From contig NC_054704.1 of assembly GCF_016097555.1 (NCBI RefSeq), positions 98,948,715 to 99,012,714 of the forward strand: 64,000 bases of DNA, in the 5' to 3' direction. Position 1 is the stretch's first letter, and every line of letters begins with the position of its first letter. Below are positions 22,871 to 49,249 of the stretch, piece after piece. The translations under genes were made by a program, and so were the position numbers. This DNA comes from Gigantopelta aegis (taxonomy: Eukaryota > Mollusca > Gastropoda > Neomphalida > Peltospiridae). The notes under the pieces were generated by a model that was given only the letters and a program-made list of their open reading frames with translations, had not been told where the DNA came from and did no database searches.

Positions 22871-25800
22871 TGATTACAGATGGATACGGCATGGATATTG
22901 TTTTAATATTCAATTCTGGACATTTTGCTTAATTGTTGGTTCAGCTAACTATTGTTGGAACAAATTGTTCCAGGTATGCAAAAATAAATAACTTGAACTT
23001 GCCACTTTTACAATACAAAATTAAACATAAATGGTGGTCATTAGCCGAATCTTAAAACTGCATGCAGTAAAAATTCTTAAACGTTTAACACGATACACAC
23101 TGCATCATCATAAAAATAACAACACAACTTTTTCCAAAGGTGGTTTGGTGTTAATTTTATATTATATTAAAACATCAACAAAACCTGAAAAGAAAACAGC
23201 TCAATTCTTCTATACAATTTACATTTGTAATAAAATTCCTTGGTTAATGCATCGACTGTCATAGTTATTATTTAGGGTTGTTCCACAAACGGTCATATGA
23301 TGAGAGGTGGCAAAAGGTGATGGAGAACTATTTACTTGTATGGGTGTGGGGCGTGTATGAAACCAATCGACTCCCCTACACCCCTCCTAGCACCCTTTCA
23401 CGTTATGAATATTTCTGAAACAGCCCTTGTAGGATTATATGAAGCAAATTTATACATGTTCTCATTGTACAATATCACATGTAAATTAAATCTTTTTTCT
23501 TCTTTCTTTCTCTCTTTTTTTTTTTTTTTACACAATATATAAAACACAACACAGCAATTAAACAATGTATTACACATTTTCATTTTCACCGCATTCATTT
23601 CAGTGTTTCAAATGATATCATTTCAATGCTAGTTTTTGTGTGAATCTTCAAAATCAAAACACATTTTCTATCATGCTCACCAAAATCAGGTGAAACTATT
23701 GGTTCACACAGTCCATAAAAAAAAAATCAAACATAAAACTGGCCTAATGACAGGAAGGAATATTCGACATCATAAATAAGGTTTCAGGACTGAAAATGTG
23801 TGTTGTTTTACTGTAAGCCAATTGGAAGCAATTGTAAACAAATGGACTAGTGGTACGAATCAATCACAAATTGTAATATAGTATACAGAACAAAATGACG
23901 GTAGCATCAGTCAGCATTTCATCTAAAACACCTCCACATTACCCACTTGTGTATACATGACAGAACAAAGCGATGGGACTGTTTTGTTAAATTGGTGAGT
24001 TTTCCCATCTGTAACTAGACTGTCTGGATGAGACTAGAGTGGCAAGTGGGTATTAATTATAGCAAACAAAAAGTAATATGGCAAGATTTAAAAGTGGTAC
24101 AAGATTTTCTTCATAAAATGTTGTATTGAACAAGATATCCTATCTGTAATCAGGTAAAAGATGGCTGGAACCTTTTTTGCCTACTAGACAAATGGTGTGA
24201 ATAAATGTTCTGTGGTATTGCATGGTCGACCTTTATTCCCCACCCCTACCTTTCTCAAAATTTGAAATCACCCACTGCCTAAATGAATGGGGGTGGGGTG
24301 GGGGATAGTCCTGTTTCTCTCCTACTTGAGTTAAATCTTTACTTTTTGTGGTCCTACTATGTATACATGTAAATAAAGCACAAAAACGTGCTTGTGCCCC
24401 CTACCCGACCATTTCACATGTAGTTTGTATGGGTCTGCAACCATCGTGTTTATATTTGTGCTTCAAACACTTAGCAAACCACATGATATATAATGGATAC
24501 AGATATACCTTAGCATGTTTGCCAGTTCAACAAAAAAAACAAAAACCCACCAAAAACAAGACAAATTTATGCTGACAACAGAAAACCTTAGTATTATATA
24601 AACAATCATGCCCCTCCACACCCCACCCCTCAAACAAAAATAAACAAAATGGACTTAACAAAAGAAAACATTCCACTGGGGTTATGCAATATACATAATT
24701 CTATATCACAGGTAAATATGCAACTATGTGCCAATGCATCACAGACATGGCCAAATTCACCCCTTGAATAGCTACACAGAAAAATACAGTTTATAGTAAA
24801 CAGCAGTCTAAGCTCTCACAAACACATGCAACAAGTTCTAGTTTCTCAATAGTGAAATCATGTGATATACATTTTTACAAAATATTACATACACATACAT
24901 GCACACATCTCTATCATTCTATCTCTATCACTCTATATCTCACACACACACACACACGCCAAACAGAGAATTTCTTTTGTAACATACAAGTACCTGATTA
25001 GTCATTGCCAGGATTAAGGCCATGGAATGCAATTTTCTGTAGAATTTACTTTTCAATTTCAATTACAACTTTATTTTACACTTTCTGGTGTGGTCCAAAT
25101 TAGAGGTTTCAATTAGTTCCATTGCAGAAACAAAAAACAGAAAGCAGAACGTGTACCAGGCTTCATTTTTAGTGTTAAACATAAAGATTATTAAAGTATG
25201 AGATACAAAGATTATTAATCAAGTACGAGATATAAAGATTATTAACCATATATGATATAAAGATTATGAACCAGACTGCTTAATACACAAACAAGATACA
25301 TCTGACAAAACATTGGTCCAAGTCTAATTTAAATACAAGATCAGGAGACTGCTGTGTCTTGGCTGGTAGCAAAGAAATATTTTAAGTGATAAAAGAAACA
25401 CTAAATGCTAAATAATAATAAAAAGTGTTGTTTTAGACAGTGATGTCAAACAGATAAAACACTAAAATTTTGCAATTTCAACCTAACGCAAAAAAAAAGG
25501 TGGTCTTTGGTGAGACCAAACTTCCAGAATTGATGTGGTGATGGGTTTACGTCGTCCTCACCTGCCTTGGTTCATCCTCCCTTACCTTGGAACCCTAAAT
25601 AATTGTCCTTTACAGTTTTCATATAGCCACGGCAAATATTTTTAAAACAAGCCATGCTACTCATTCAGAACAGGAGGACCTGTTTTAGAGAGGAGAAATT
25701 AAAGAAAGCTAATGGTCCAAGCCAGCATGGCTCTAAATGCGATTTTATGTCCTAGCAAAAAAAAGCCCGGAAAAAACAGACGTTATACCTCGGAAAATTA

Positions 25801-26133
25801 AAAAAAAAAAAGTTAACGCGCAAGGGTCAAATTAGACATGCACGCTAACCAGGGTTGTAGTTAGCGGGGGAGCAAGAGGGGCAGTTGCCCTCCCAGAAAA
25901 AAATCCGGAAAGCATTATAGAAACTTAAAGAAAATTCTCTTCTTAACTGTTTAAGGAGTTTTAAACTATCAACTACTCAGTTGCCACCCCAAAACAAAAA
26001 ATCCTAGCTACGGCCATGCTAACCAGACCAGAAATTTGGCAGACATCTGGAACTAGTATAAGAGAGTTTCTGTTTGAATGATCATGTGAGTCTGTGACAG
26101 AGAAGTCATTGTGCATCATGTTATTACAACAGC

Positions 26134-26322
26134 CTGCTCCTACCAATAAAGCAGCAAGACAACTTTTATATGCACTTTCCCATGGGCAGGACAGTACATA
26201 CCACAGCCTTTGATGTACCAGTCGTGGTGCACTGGTTGGGACAGGAAAACACCCAAGTCCATTGAGGAAAATTGATCTTACAACCCACTGCATCTCAAGC
26301 GAGCGCTCTAACTCTTGAGCTT
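26134..26322 (-). mobile_element. SINE family S1 fragment, old
   Basis: TTTATATGCACTTTCCCATG, CATACCACAGCCTTTGATGT and GTCGTGGTGCACTGGTTGG match the S1 body in reverse. The head is degraded. Confidence 0.75.
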
Positions 26323-27545
26323 CATACTTCCTTTCATAGATGAAAAAACATTATGTGGTGTACTGTTGTCTCTTTACAGAATCATTCCATTTTCACTAAG
26401 AGTATTCAAACTAACAACCAATGTACCAGATGTAAACATTACTGAGAAAACTTTTTTCATTCTCAAACCAAAACAGTTACAGATAACAAACAATTTGACA
26501 TGTTATAAATTAAATTCTTTCAAGCATAAACACAGGCAGGGGGGAAATAATAATAAAAACATTTTATATAATTATGTAAATACACTTGAATATACTGGTT
26601 CAACAATAAAGTCGGCAATGAAATAACCTGTTTTAGATTGGACATGCTTAAATGCATCAACATCTTTCAGTAATTTCACTGGCTTCTTAGTAAAGCAAGC
26701 ATTTTAACATCTTTCATGTTTATATTTGTGGCTCTAAACTGTACAATAAAATATACAGAAATAAGATTATCATAAATTACTGCAAAATACCATTAATAAT
26801 AAGAGTATTATTTTTTGTAGCTTTCACTTGACTCAATCAATAAACAAAACTTTCAATTTGGAATCAGTGATAGGCAATATGTAGCGGTACAGATAAGTTC
26901 AATCCCAACAGAACTTTTGATTACAACAGTAGTCACACAATTTTACCAGAAGATTTTGGGAATAAGAAACTAAACCTACCTTACCAATGCTATCAAGCCT
27001 ATTATGACAAATCACAAACTTCAAACTTGATATATACTTTTTAGTCATGTGCAGAGTTAATATATATGAAGGGTATATTACATTGTCATTTCTAAATTTT
27101 GAATCAGAGATCACATGCACAGATTTGTAGACACAAACACACAGACACACACTTGCATACACACACCCATGCATGCACACTCACACACAATCAATTGCAT
27201 ACAATCTCAAACAAAACTATGTTCAACAATTATGTACGTACATGCACACATATACTTAATACAGTTATACTAATTAATGAAAGCTGATGGTATACATAAT
27301 TGAGCAAACTCCAAACGTTTGGCTAATAAAGTAACTATTTTCCAATTCATCATCAAAAAGCACAAGTCACCTCAAACACTAATACAAGCTCAGGAAAGTA
27401 GTCGATATGAACAGTTGTTTGAATTCACACATCAAGATTAAAGAGATTTGTCCACAGCTTGTGCCACTAAAACGTGTTTTCACTAACACAGCCATTTTAA
27501 CAACTAAAATATATTTTCTTGTTTAAAATATCACTGTTAGTATAA

Positions 27546-27640
27546 ATAGGGAATAACTGGTTACTGTCTGTCATTCGACCTGAGCAGGATAAAGCCAATA
27601 TCTTAAGATAGTAACCAGTTATTTCTTTTATCCTGCAATC
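27546..27640. repeat. Hairpin-forming repeat segment
   Basis: GAATAACTGGTTACTGTCT is answered by AGATAGTAACCAGTTATTT about 40 bases later. GCAGGATAAA and TTTATCCTGC form an inner and outer pair, and GCAGGATAAA recurs near 27988. It is probably a MITE remnant. Confidence 0.5.
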
Positions 27641-27913
27641 CTACGGGAATAGTGAGAAAATTGTTATTTATTCCATATTTGCATACACAAATACAGTATC
27701 GTCAACCTACATACATGACGTTATTTTTTGTAAGATGCTAGCTACATTTTATCACATATAAAAAGCGTTTCCAAACTCTAATACATAATAAATATACAAG
27801 TTTGTATTGATATCGCAAAACTAAATGTTATTTGTATTTACTGTACTTAAACAAATAATTTAAAGAGTATGTTTATTGAAAATGTAGTCAAGTCAAGACT
27901 AATGTTACATGAA

Positions 27914-27944
27914 CTATATTTTTGGTCAGTGACCAAAAATATAT
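27914..27944. repeat. Short perfect hairpin
   Basis: TATATTTTTGGTCA, one base, then TGACCAAAAATATA. Confidence 0.8.
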
Positions 27945-28670
27945 AGATTTATCTAGTCATCATATCTTGCCAATGAATACGGTGATTGCAGGATAAATAC
28001 AATTAGGAGATAACCATATGGAGTTTTTAGATTTGCGGGTGTTATTGTCTATTTGATCCCACCAATGTTATTTTTGACCGAAGGTGTTAGCCTGAGGTCA
28101 AAAATTAAACATTTGCGGGCATGGTTATGGTTATGTCTATTGTAAACTGAATCTTTTTCTACAGAACAGAATGTATATTTGGAAATACCTGGCTACAATC
28201 TAACTGTAGACCCTTGAATCGTCAACTTCGCCTGTTCCAATTGCTTATGACATCACCTTTAATGACATCATTAGCTTTCTGGGTGTTATTGTCTATTTGA
28301 TTCCAGAAAAATAATGTAATTAACCAATCACAATACAGAACACACTCGCTGTCAGTTTACAATGTCTCTAGTCATCCTAATATTTAGCAATAGTACAAAT
28401 TGTTATCAAACAAAAACATTTCAATAGCAACTTTACATTGATAGCTGTCCACTGGTCAGAAAACGTTAAGCACTTATGTAAGGTCATCTAAAATGACGTC
28501 ATTTGAATTTAACGTCATTTCCATTAAAAAAGACACTACGTCACATATTCTTACGTCATTTGAATATCAGGTAATGGCTGACTGGAATTAAAGTTGTATA
28601 TACAGTTTACAAAAACATGTTGTGTTAAGCTTGAGATTGTATCATAAAGAGATTATTACTCACTTGTTTC

Positions 28671-28769
28671 GGTATCGTCAATATCATATATTAGGAATAA
28701 AAGTAATGTATTATGCTTGCCAGAGGCTTGCAGAATACAATTTTTATTCCTAATATATATTGATGATAC
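28671..28769. repeat. Hairpin with about 30-bp arms
   Basis: GTATCGTCAATATCATATAT plus TAGGAATAAAA is mirrored by TTTTTATTCCTAATATATAT and TGATGATAC. The loop region holds GCTTGCCAGAGGCTTGCAG. Confidence 0.75.
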
Positions 28770-28911
28770 TAAAAAAAAATCTGGTATACACACACATATA
28801 CATATTAAGGAATAAAACAAGCAAATGTAATATGCACTACTATTTGTTAAATAGGCTCTATTAGTTGAAAACATGCTGCAATGGCAGCATAATAGACTCA
28901 GTCATATGTGG

Positions 28912-29022
28912 TTATGTGGGATAGAAAAAGTACTCTCGAGGTGATGGAAATTTTGACCCAGGCTTGCAGAGTCCCAGGGTCGAAATTTCTACCACCGAGG
29001 GTGTACTTTTTCTATCACACAT
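28912..29022. repeat. Hairpin with about 45-bp arms
   Basis: GATAGAAAAAGTACTCTCGA and GAAATTTTGACCCAGG are mirrored by CCAGGGTCGAAATTTCTACC and GTGTACTTTTTCTATC around GCTTGCAGAGTC. It resembles the loop of the hairpin at 28671-28769. Confidence 0.75.
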
Positions 29023-29926
29023 GTCCGCATATGATGGGAGTCGTTTTCTCCCATCCATTCGATAAATAAACCATTATTTTACACAAAAAGATAAAGATGG
29101 CTGAAAAAGTAACTTCTTTATTTGACCATTTTATCATAAACAAACTACATTATCATATTTTCCGCGTCTGTTTCATGTGTTAAAATAAAAATTAACACTA
29201 CAAATTAACCAGACAGCTTTTATAATGAAGGTCTTAATAACAAAGATTGATCTAAAACTAACCAACTTCCATTAATAATAACGTCATATATTACCAACGA
29301 CGTAATACTTCCCATGTTAAATGCAATGATGTCATAAAAGACAGATTTATTCTGTATGGCCTAGCATCATCAAATGTGTGTCTTGGATAGCTAGGGATGG
29401 GAGAAAATCCAGTACAGTATCTTTAACAGTTAAACAAAGGAAATCTGAAGAAATTTTTTTTTAAATAAAATTTACCAGGTTACTAGTTGGTCAGTCGGTT
29501 TATTATTCTTAACATTACTTTTTAATATACTGGGAGTAAAAAATACTGAACCCCCCCCCCCCCCCCCCCAAGACAAATTGAAAAAAACAAAACAGAACAG
29601 AACAAAACAAAACCACTGGTAAAAAGAACACAAAATATTCCTAGTGAATTAAGCATTTTTCTAAGATTCAGTCAGATTACAGAAAATAATAGATTTTAAT
29701 AAGGATAATAAAAACAAGAATACTCCGTTTTCACTCACTCTTACTGATTTGCTCATACTATGAATAGACTACTGTTCTGTTCTATCACTATTGGCACACT
29801 GCACTGTGAACGCGAATAAACTGAGAATCACACTAGTCTCCAATAAATCATCCGTCCATGACAGACCCACACTCAGGAGGTGTGTAGGGGTCTCTGTAAG
29901 AAGAGAGAACTGGGTCGGTCTGTGTT

Positions 29927-43214
<13,288 letters not shown>

Positions 43215-43237
43215 CTGAAAAATAAAGAGTCTGCTGC

Positions 43238-44017
43238 AGGCCCTAATCTAGAATTGAATAAGTAGAAGAAGTGTCTTCTCCATTGCCAGGAGAAATGGGA
43301 GATGTTTGATAAAAATAGGCAAAGTGAACATTTATTGGTACTTTTCACAACGTTTCGTCAGTTTCCGCATTCAATCAGAAATATTCTGAATTTTACACTT
43401 GGTTCTAATCATAATATTTCAATATAAAATACTACTTCCGGTAATAAAATTTAAAAACAGTTATATGCTTTATTAAAAACGTGATATTATTAAGTAGTTG
43501 AATATGTGCCATTATGTTAAAATTAAAGTATTAATTAGTATTTTCTGGCATTACTGAAACGAATGTGGCAGAGGATAAACAACGCTTAACTGGTCACAGT
43601 ACACGGCACGACACGCGTCGCTTTGAGAAACAATAGCCCAGTTTACAGGTGTATCTGAAGAACTGTGTTATGTACAATTGATTTGGTGAAATAATTCATT
43701 TCAGTAATGCCAGAAAATTCTAATAATACTTTAATTTTAACATAACGGCACATTATCAACTACTTAATAATATCACGTTTTTAATTAAACATACAACTGT
43801 TTTGTTTAAATTTTATTATCAGAAGTAGTATTATATACTGAAATATTATGATTAGAACAGCGTGAAATTCTGAATTTTTCCAAATGAACGCGGAAACTGG
43901 CAAAACGTTACAAAAATGTGCAGATAAATGTTCATTTCACCTATTTTTATAAAATTTCTCCACTTTCTTCTGGGAAGAGAAATGTCACTTCTACTTTTTC
44001 AATGCTAGATTACGGCC
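43238..44017. mobile_element. Large foldback element, two arms of about 335 bp
   Basis: Left arm 43238-43572 and right arm 43684-44017 are inverted copies at roughly 80-85 percent by eye (shared blocks AAAACGTGATATTATTAAGT, CTAATCATAATATTTCA, GTTATGTTAAAATTAAAGTA). The spacer is about 110 bp. Both outer ends read CAGGCC(C/G)TAATCTAG. No open frame of note. It begins 24 bp upstream of the UBE3A exon at 43214. Confidence 0.85.
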
Positions 44018-44185
44018 TGATAATGTATACAGTTGATGAAGTGCCATAAAAATCGCTACAAGTCCCTATGAATGTGACAGACATAAATTTACTTTCCCCA
44101 CGCAAATTTCAATGTCATTGGAATTTGAAAATGTACATGCTGCCGCACAGTCCTCGCATCCACCCCCCTTTAGAATTTGAAATCA

Positions 44186-44262
44186 GGAAGAAAGGAAATG
44201 TTGATGCACTCTACACATTTTATTTACGGTTATATGGCATCAGACCACAGAGATCAGGCCTT
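44186..44262 (-). mobile_element. SINE family S2 tail fragment
   Basis: AGAAAGGAAATGTTGATGCA then CACATTTTATTTACGGTTAT and TGGCATCAGACCACAGAGAT, in reverse orientation and truncated. Confidence 0.7.
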
Positions 44263-44567
44263 CTAGAATACGGTGGTCCGATGCCAGAGGCCGGTGATTT
44301 TTACACTCAGGCCACACAAAAATGTGTTTACCTGTTGCTGATGGCAAGTAATAAAAAAGACAGAAAAAAAGAAAACTACAAAATCAAAACAAAAAAACCA
44401 CCCCCGAAAAAAACCCAAAACATCCAAACGAATTGCTACATTTGATTTGTCGCCATATTTGTTCCAGTTATTCGGGTTAATATAAATTCAACCATGACAA
44501 CAATGTGAAATAGCGGATTAATTAATGTCAACTGTAATCGAACATCATTTGAAGCGTGATTGCCATA

Positions 44568-45238
44568 TTAAAGCCGCACACCCTAGTTCCATCCAGCGAA
44601 AATAAATTATAATTTGGTTAATTTACAAACCTGTAACACACTTGGATCACGTTTTTATCAAATGGAGTGAAAAAGCAGGTTTTATATCGATAAATACCAT
44701 GGGAATCCCCATGTCCCAATTGCTTGAAATAATTTTGAAAGGTAGAAGCACAACAGTGCCTACGTCACGACAAATTTCACAGACTTGGGGTGCGTTCGTT
44801 TCACCTCTCCTGGACATGTTCCAACTGTTCTGTCCTGGTTGTATCCCCTCTCCAGATATCGTAAGACTTAGCAAAATTATTGGTTTTAAGGGTTTGTAAC
44901 GTTTTGTATTGAGACACTTACTTGTCTGAACTTTATTGTTACTGAAAATGTTCACGAAACGTGATATACCAACGTCTGTGACATTAAAAATAGATTGGAC
45001 CTCGCTTGCTTGACGGTTTTCTCTCGACAACACGTTTTGTGAAAAAATGCAAAAAATGCATTTCGTGGTTTTACAAACATCAGGATTACCAAAAAGCACT
45101 TCAGGTGAATGGAAATGTGTATTCTAAAAAATAAAATGTAAGAAAAGTGCAATTTTATTTGTGAAAAATGGGGTTTAATAGCGAAAAACAACGCCGTAAT
45201 GGTTAACAAATAAACGTAACTAGGGTGTGTCCCTTTAA
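44568..45238. mobile_element. TTAA-flanked non-autonomous DNA transposon, about 0.67 kb
   Basis: The ends TTAAAGCCGCACACCCTAGT and, inverted, TTAAAGGGACACACCCTAGT lie in TTAA sites. The minus strand has a 150-codon open frame (45099-44647) without a domain I recognise; treat it as internal sequence. Piggybac- or Kolobok-type targets are TTAA. Confidence 0.75.
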
Positions 45239-45455
45239 CAGAACAAAGAGTAAGTTGTTTCTGGTGTTTAACTGATACAGCCAGTTAAAGAAACTTTCAA
45301 AGTACTGGTGAAAGACCTTATAACAACAAACAGCAGGGTCTCGAATACTAATCCTCGTTTGTATATACACCTTGCCTCCAGAAGTAAGCTTAGTAATTGA
45401 AAAAAAACAGACGTCAATTTCGGCAGTCCTCCAATCTAAAACTTAAAAACGAATT

Positions 45456-45995
45456 ATGTCTTCCAACTTTATTTCTCTTTTGGCTGATGGAAATACCGAT
45501 AGAAGTGTAATTGAACAGGAAACAGTATTTGTACAAGTTGTAGGACCCGACAGACAATTTGAAACGATGTTCACTGACATAGTTGAACTTGAGAATGCAC
45601 ATGCCGAAGGTGTGTTTTCGGCACTGGATAAAGGGTTAGGAAAGTTGGGACTAAGTGTAGATATGGTTACCAACAGTGGGGAAAATCGTAGAAAACTACC
45701 AGCATTAGTAAGTGTTAATTTTGATGGGGCAAATGTCATGCAGGGTCACAAAACTGGTGTTGTCGCCAAAGTCAAAGAATTGGCACCGTATGTAATTCCT
45801 ATACATTGTGTGGCACACAACTTGGAACTGGCAATTCTAGACTCAGTGAAGGAAATTCCTTATCTCAGCAAATTTGAGGAAAAGATCAAGTCTATCTTTA
45901 AATTTTACCACTATTTGCCAAAACAACGGCGAGAACGGACACAGATTGCCCACATATTAGAAGAGGATTTGGCACACTTTAGCGGTGTGAAGCAG
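45456..45995 (+). pseudogene. hAT-transposase-derived gene fragment (ZNF862-like), part 1
   Basis: 180 residues matching the start of the RNase-H-like core of hAT/DUF4371 proteins: FISLLADGNTDRSVIEQE, VNFDGANVMQGHKTGV, IPIHCVAHNLELAILDSVK, FKFYHYLPKQRRER. The first acidic residue (ADGNTD) and the CVAHxLELA block are intact. The frame ends just after a CAG|GTATGA, which could be a splice donor. The first about 30 residues of the usual core and the N-terminal zinc finger are not seen upstream (an in-frame stop precedes the ATG). It is either a decayed transposon or an exon of a domesticated gene; I favour decay, given the stop in part 2. Confidence 0.75.
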
Positions 45996-46463
45996 GTATG
46001 AGTTTTAATTGTATTCCTAAATTTGTACGCAACAGCTTTACGCTGTTCCAGGTATTGGACTTACAAAACATGATTTCCCGCCATTTCCTTTGTGTAAAGT
46101 ATAACACTGTTATCGTGGGAGGTGTTTGTAATCAACATCGAAACTCTGTCAAAACAATGTACACTAATACATGTAACTAATACCTTTTTGTTCAGCATTT
46201 AAACTGGTTTTGTTAATTTCCATGAGCATTTGATATCGTAGAATGTACAAAACAACAAATTCAATAGTGAATAATGTTAGAATTTGTATGTCACGTGACT
46301 CTGAAAACATGAATGGATGACTTCGCATTACGATGTTGAACGATAGAATAGAAACTTATTTAAGTTGTCTTTATAATAAAGCTTACACTTTGTGGTACAT
46401 GCATGAAACCATTTTTGTGTGTTACAGTGCGAGTTGACAAATTTATGCAGGGACATAGGGTAG

Positions 46464-46854
46464 TTAAAGGGACATTCCTGAGTTTGCTGCATTGTAAGAT
46501 CTTTCCGACTAATAAAATATTTCTACGATTAAACTTACATATTAAATATATTTTCGTGTTTAGAATATCAGTTTCTGTATATTCAATGAGTTTCTGGTTG
46601 TCTTAATATTTGTAAGAAGCCCAAACTGGATTTTGTCTCCAAATAATTTTGTACGTACAGAAAAATATTATTTTAGGAAATAGAATGAAATTTAACGTAG
46701 TACAAATATTAGAACGATAAGAAACACGTTTAATATACAGCCAGTTAATATTTTATCAGAAAAATATATTTCATATATAATTACAATCGTTACAGAGTAT
46801 CTGTTAGTCTACAACATCTTAAAAATTACAGCAAACTCAGGAATGTCCTTTTAA
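46464..46854. mobile_element. TTAA-type MITE, complete
   Basis: TTAAAGGGACATTCCTGAGT...ACTCAGGAATGTCCTTTTAA. The inverted arms extend inward (TTTGCTGCATTGTAAGATCT / ACATCTTAAAAATTACAGCA). 391 bp between TTAA sites. Confidence 0.92.
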
Positions 46855-47034
46855 GATTTGGGCGATAATTTTTGGGGGAGCAAAGTCGCACTGTACTATA
46901 AATAGCGTTACCCCACCCCTTTGTTACATATCAGATCTGTAGATCTTTATTCATACATTAATACAATCTAGTTAATTAGGAATAAATTTAGATTATGAAA
47001 TAAATATTAAATTAATAATATTTTTTATTATAAG

Positions 47035-47248
47035 TCTGCTGGTTGGCTAGCAAAGGCAGAGCACTTAAAGCTGTTCGTCTAAACTACAAGGCCCTGTCCA
47101 CTCATGTGGAATCTTCAGCTGCTGCTTGATCTGGTATATCCTCAAACAAGGCAAACAACTTCGCCAAAGAAATAACCTCGTTCAAGTTCATCAATACACT
47201 GCATATTATGCTGGATGTCTTGCCAATTTTGAAGTCTGTATCAGAGGT
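47035..47248 (+). pseudogene. hAT-transposase-derived gene fragment (ZNF862-like), part 2
   Basis: It reads CWLASKGRALKAVRLNYKAL, STHVESSAAA, a TGA at 47127, then NNFAKEITSFKFINTLHIML and DVLPILKSVSE. This is the block that follows part 1 in ZNF862-like proteins. It is preceded by TTATTATAAG and followed by GTAATA. The join to part 1 is out of phase if simple splicing is assumed. The 1 kb between them contains a TTAA MITE, so insertion plus decay is the simpler reading. Confidence 0.65.
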
Positions 47249-47604
47249 AATAACAGTAACAATACATATTTTGGGTCATACTTTTTACTAATATATATCA
47301 CATTATTCATACTTATTTTGTTAATTATTTTCAATAATAGAAGCACCAACAAAAGTAAATGGTGGGAAACGGTGCCCATTATCGGAGTCTAGAAACAGGT
47401 GATAAAACCGTGTACTAATGAACATTTTATATTTTGTATATTTTAATGTATCACATATTTAATTATTTATTAATACTATAAAGTTAACAGTGCTTTAATT
47501 TCATTTGTTGTATTTTTATTTTGTGAGTGTTTAAAGGTTGGGCAAGTGAAATTTTATCTATGGCCAGTGAAAAAAAAAATTAATTCTAGAAGGCCTGCAG
47601 ATAT

Positions 47605-47840
47605 TGAGAGAGAAAATCTGCTGTCACCATTTCATGGGCTACTCTTTTCTATTAGCAGCAAGGGATCTTTTATATGCACCATCTCATAGACAGGATAGTA
47701 CATACCACAGCCTTTGTTACACCAGTTGTGGAGCACTGGCAGGAATGAGAAATAGCCCAATGGGTCAACCGATGGGGATCAATCCTAGACCGACCGCACA
47801 TCAAGTGAACGCTTTACCACTGGGCTACGTCCCACCCTCT
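47605..47840 (-). mobile_element. SINE family S1 (head complete, tail missing)
   Basis: ATTAGCAGCAAGGGATCTTT through GATGGGGATCAATCCTAGAC to TTTACCACTGGGCTACGTCC. Confidence 0.85.
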
Positions 47841-49249
47841 TGAAATCCGATTACTGTCACACAAACAATAACACCACATGTTGTTCAAATAGTGTAAACT
47901 TTTGGACACAATGGGTGTAAACTTTCGGACGCAATGGGTAGTCTAAAAATCAGAATAGGCCTGATCAGAATTTCAAACAAGAAATGCATTTAGCTCCGAT
48001 GGGTTTCTGACACATGATGACCTGGAGGTGTCATGTGCTGTGTTGTATGCAATTTATGCAGTGCTCTAAAAAAAAAAAAAAAAAATTCAATTTTACACAT
48101 TCTGAAAGAGTACGATGTAAAGTATATGCAAAATTTCAGTCAACACACAGATGACACAAGATAAGGTTTCGAATTGTCCAACAATGTTTTTACACACCAA
48201 GGGCAACCATAAAGTGCACACCCTGCCTCAATCGAGTCAATGGGTGGGAGGATGGACGAGTGGGTTAGGTTATAGTGAACATCTGCTGACCAGCAGAACA
48301 AGGCTCTGTTACACTGCTTAATGAGATCATCTTGACCGCAACGGATTTATAAAAAAAACTTAGTGGAACGCAAAGCGTTTTGCCAACAGTTTCATTTATT
48401 ACTTCGCAATTAAACATTAAAGTCACAAACTCACGACACTGGACTTATTTTTAGAAATTTACACTTGTTATTGATACCTTGCGGCTTCGATCCCGCCTTC
48501 TGTGGTTTCCCTATGTTTTGGATTCATACGAAGCCGTACGATATGCTATTTTGTAACCTTGCTGGCCACTCGTGGTGCCAAAGAAACCTTCACACCTCAA
48601 AACAAATGGGAAACTACACTTATTTTTTCAGATATACGACGCCATCTTTATCTTCACTAATCACGTGACACCCTGCGATAAGTGCCTGACAATGTATATT
48701 TTAAAATATTTTTTAAATAGAAAACACGGCATGAAGCTAATAAATAAATAATTCATAAGGTAGTTATGGTAATTGTTATAAATATATTTAAAAAATTCAA
48801 TTATACTATTTACGATCATCCCGATTAAACGAGCGTATCGAGGAGCAGACCAAAACGTACCCAAACCGAACAGTACCAAATTAAAAAGTACCCAGCTTTA
48901 GTCTAAACGTATCCAATTTTTTTGACAAAAATTATCAACCATATCGTGCAAACATTTTGGTCAAAAATCACCCTATTTATATACGTTAGAATGCATAAAT
49001 ATTCGTTTACAATTCATTTCCAACGGGGGTTTGAATAAAACGTACCTAAACCAAAACGTCCCTAATCAAGACGTACCCATTTTCGGTCAAAACATATCCA
49101 GTATGCATTACAGTTTGTGAATAATATTATTTAAATAGATATTGAACACATAACACAGTAATATGTAAAATTCAGTGAATCTTCAATTGCTGAATAATAA
49201 TATAATATTGTAAATTGTAGCTATACATGGGACGGAACGCATATAAGCT
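47841..49249. other. Intergenic stretch, mostly unrecognised
   Basis: At 48830-49100 a degenerate motif of the form ACGTACC(C/T)AAACC recurs several times. Otherwise nothing I can name on either strand. Confidence 0.4.

Larger units (their letters stand above)
22871..29926. other. Long noncoding stretch downstream of UBE3A
   Basis: I find no conserved coding exon here on either strand. Part may be the UBE3A 3' untranslated region (the gene reads leftward and stops at 29927), but I cannot place the polyadenylation site. It contains CA-rich runs (24937-24957), one SINE (26134-26322), several hairpin-forming segments at 27.5-29.0 kb and a C homopolymer at about 29551-29570. Confidence 0.6.

Noticed and set aside
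44068-44445. 125-codon plus-strand frame
   Set aside because: Its middle is a SINE tail fragment and its end a Lys/Pro low-complexity run.
44647-45099. 150-codon minus-strand frame
   Set aside because: It lies wholly inside a TTAA-flanked non-autonomous element and has no domain that I recognise.
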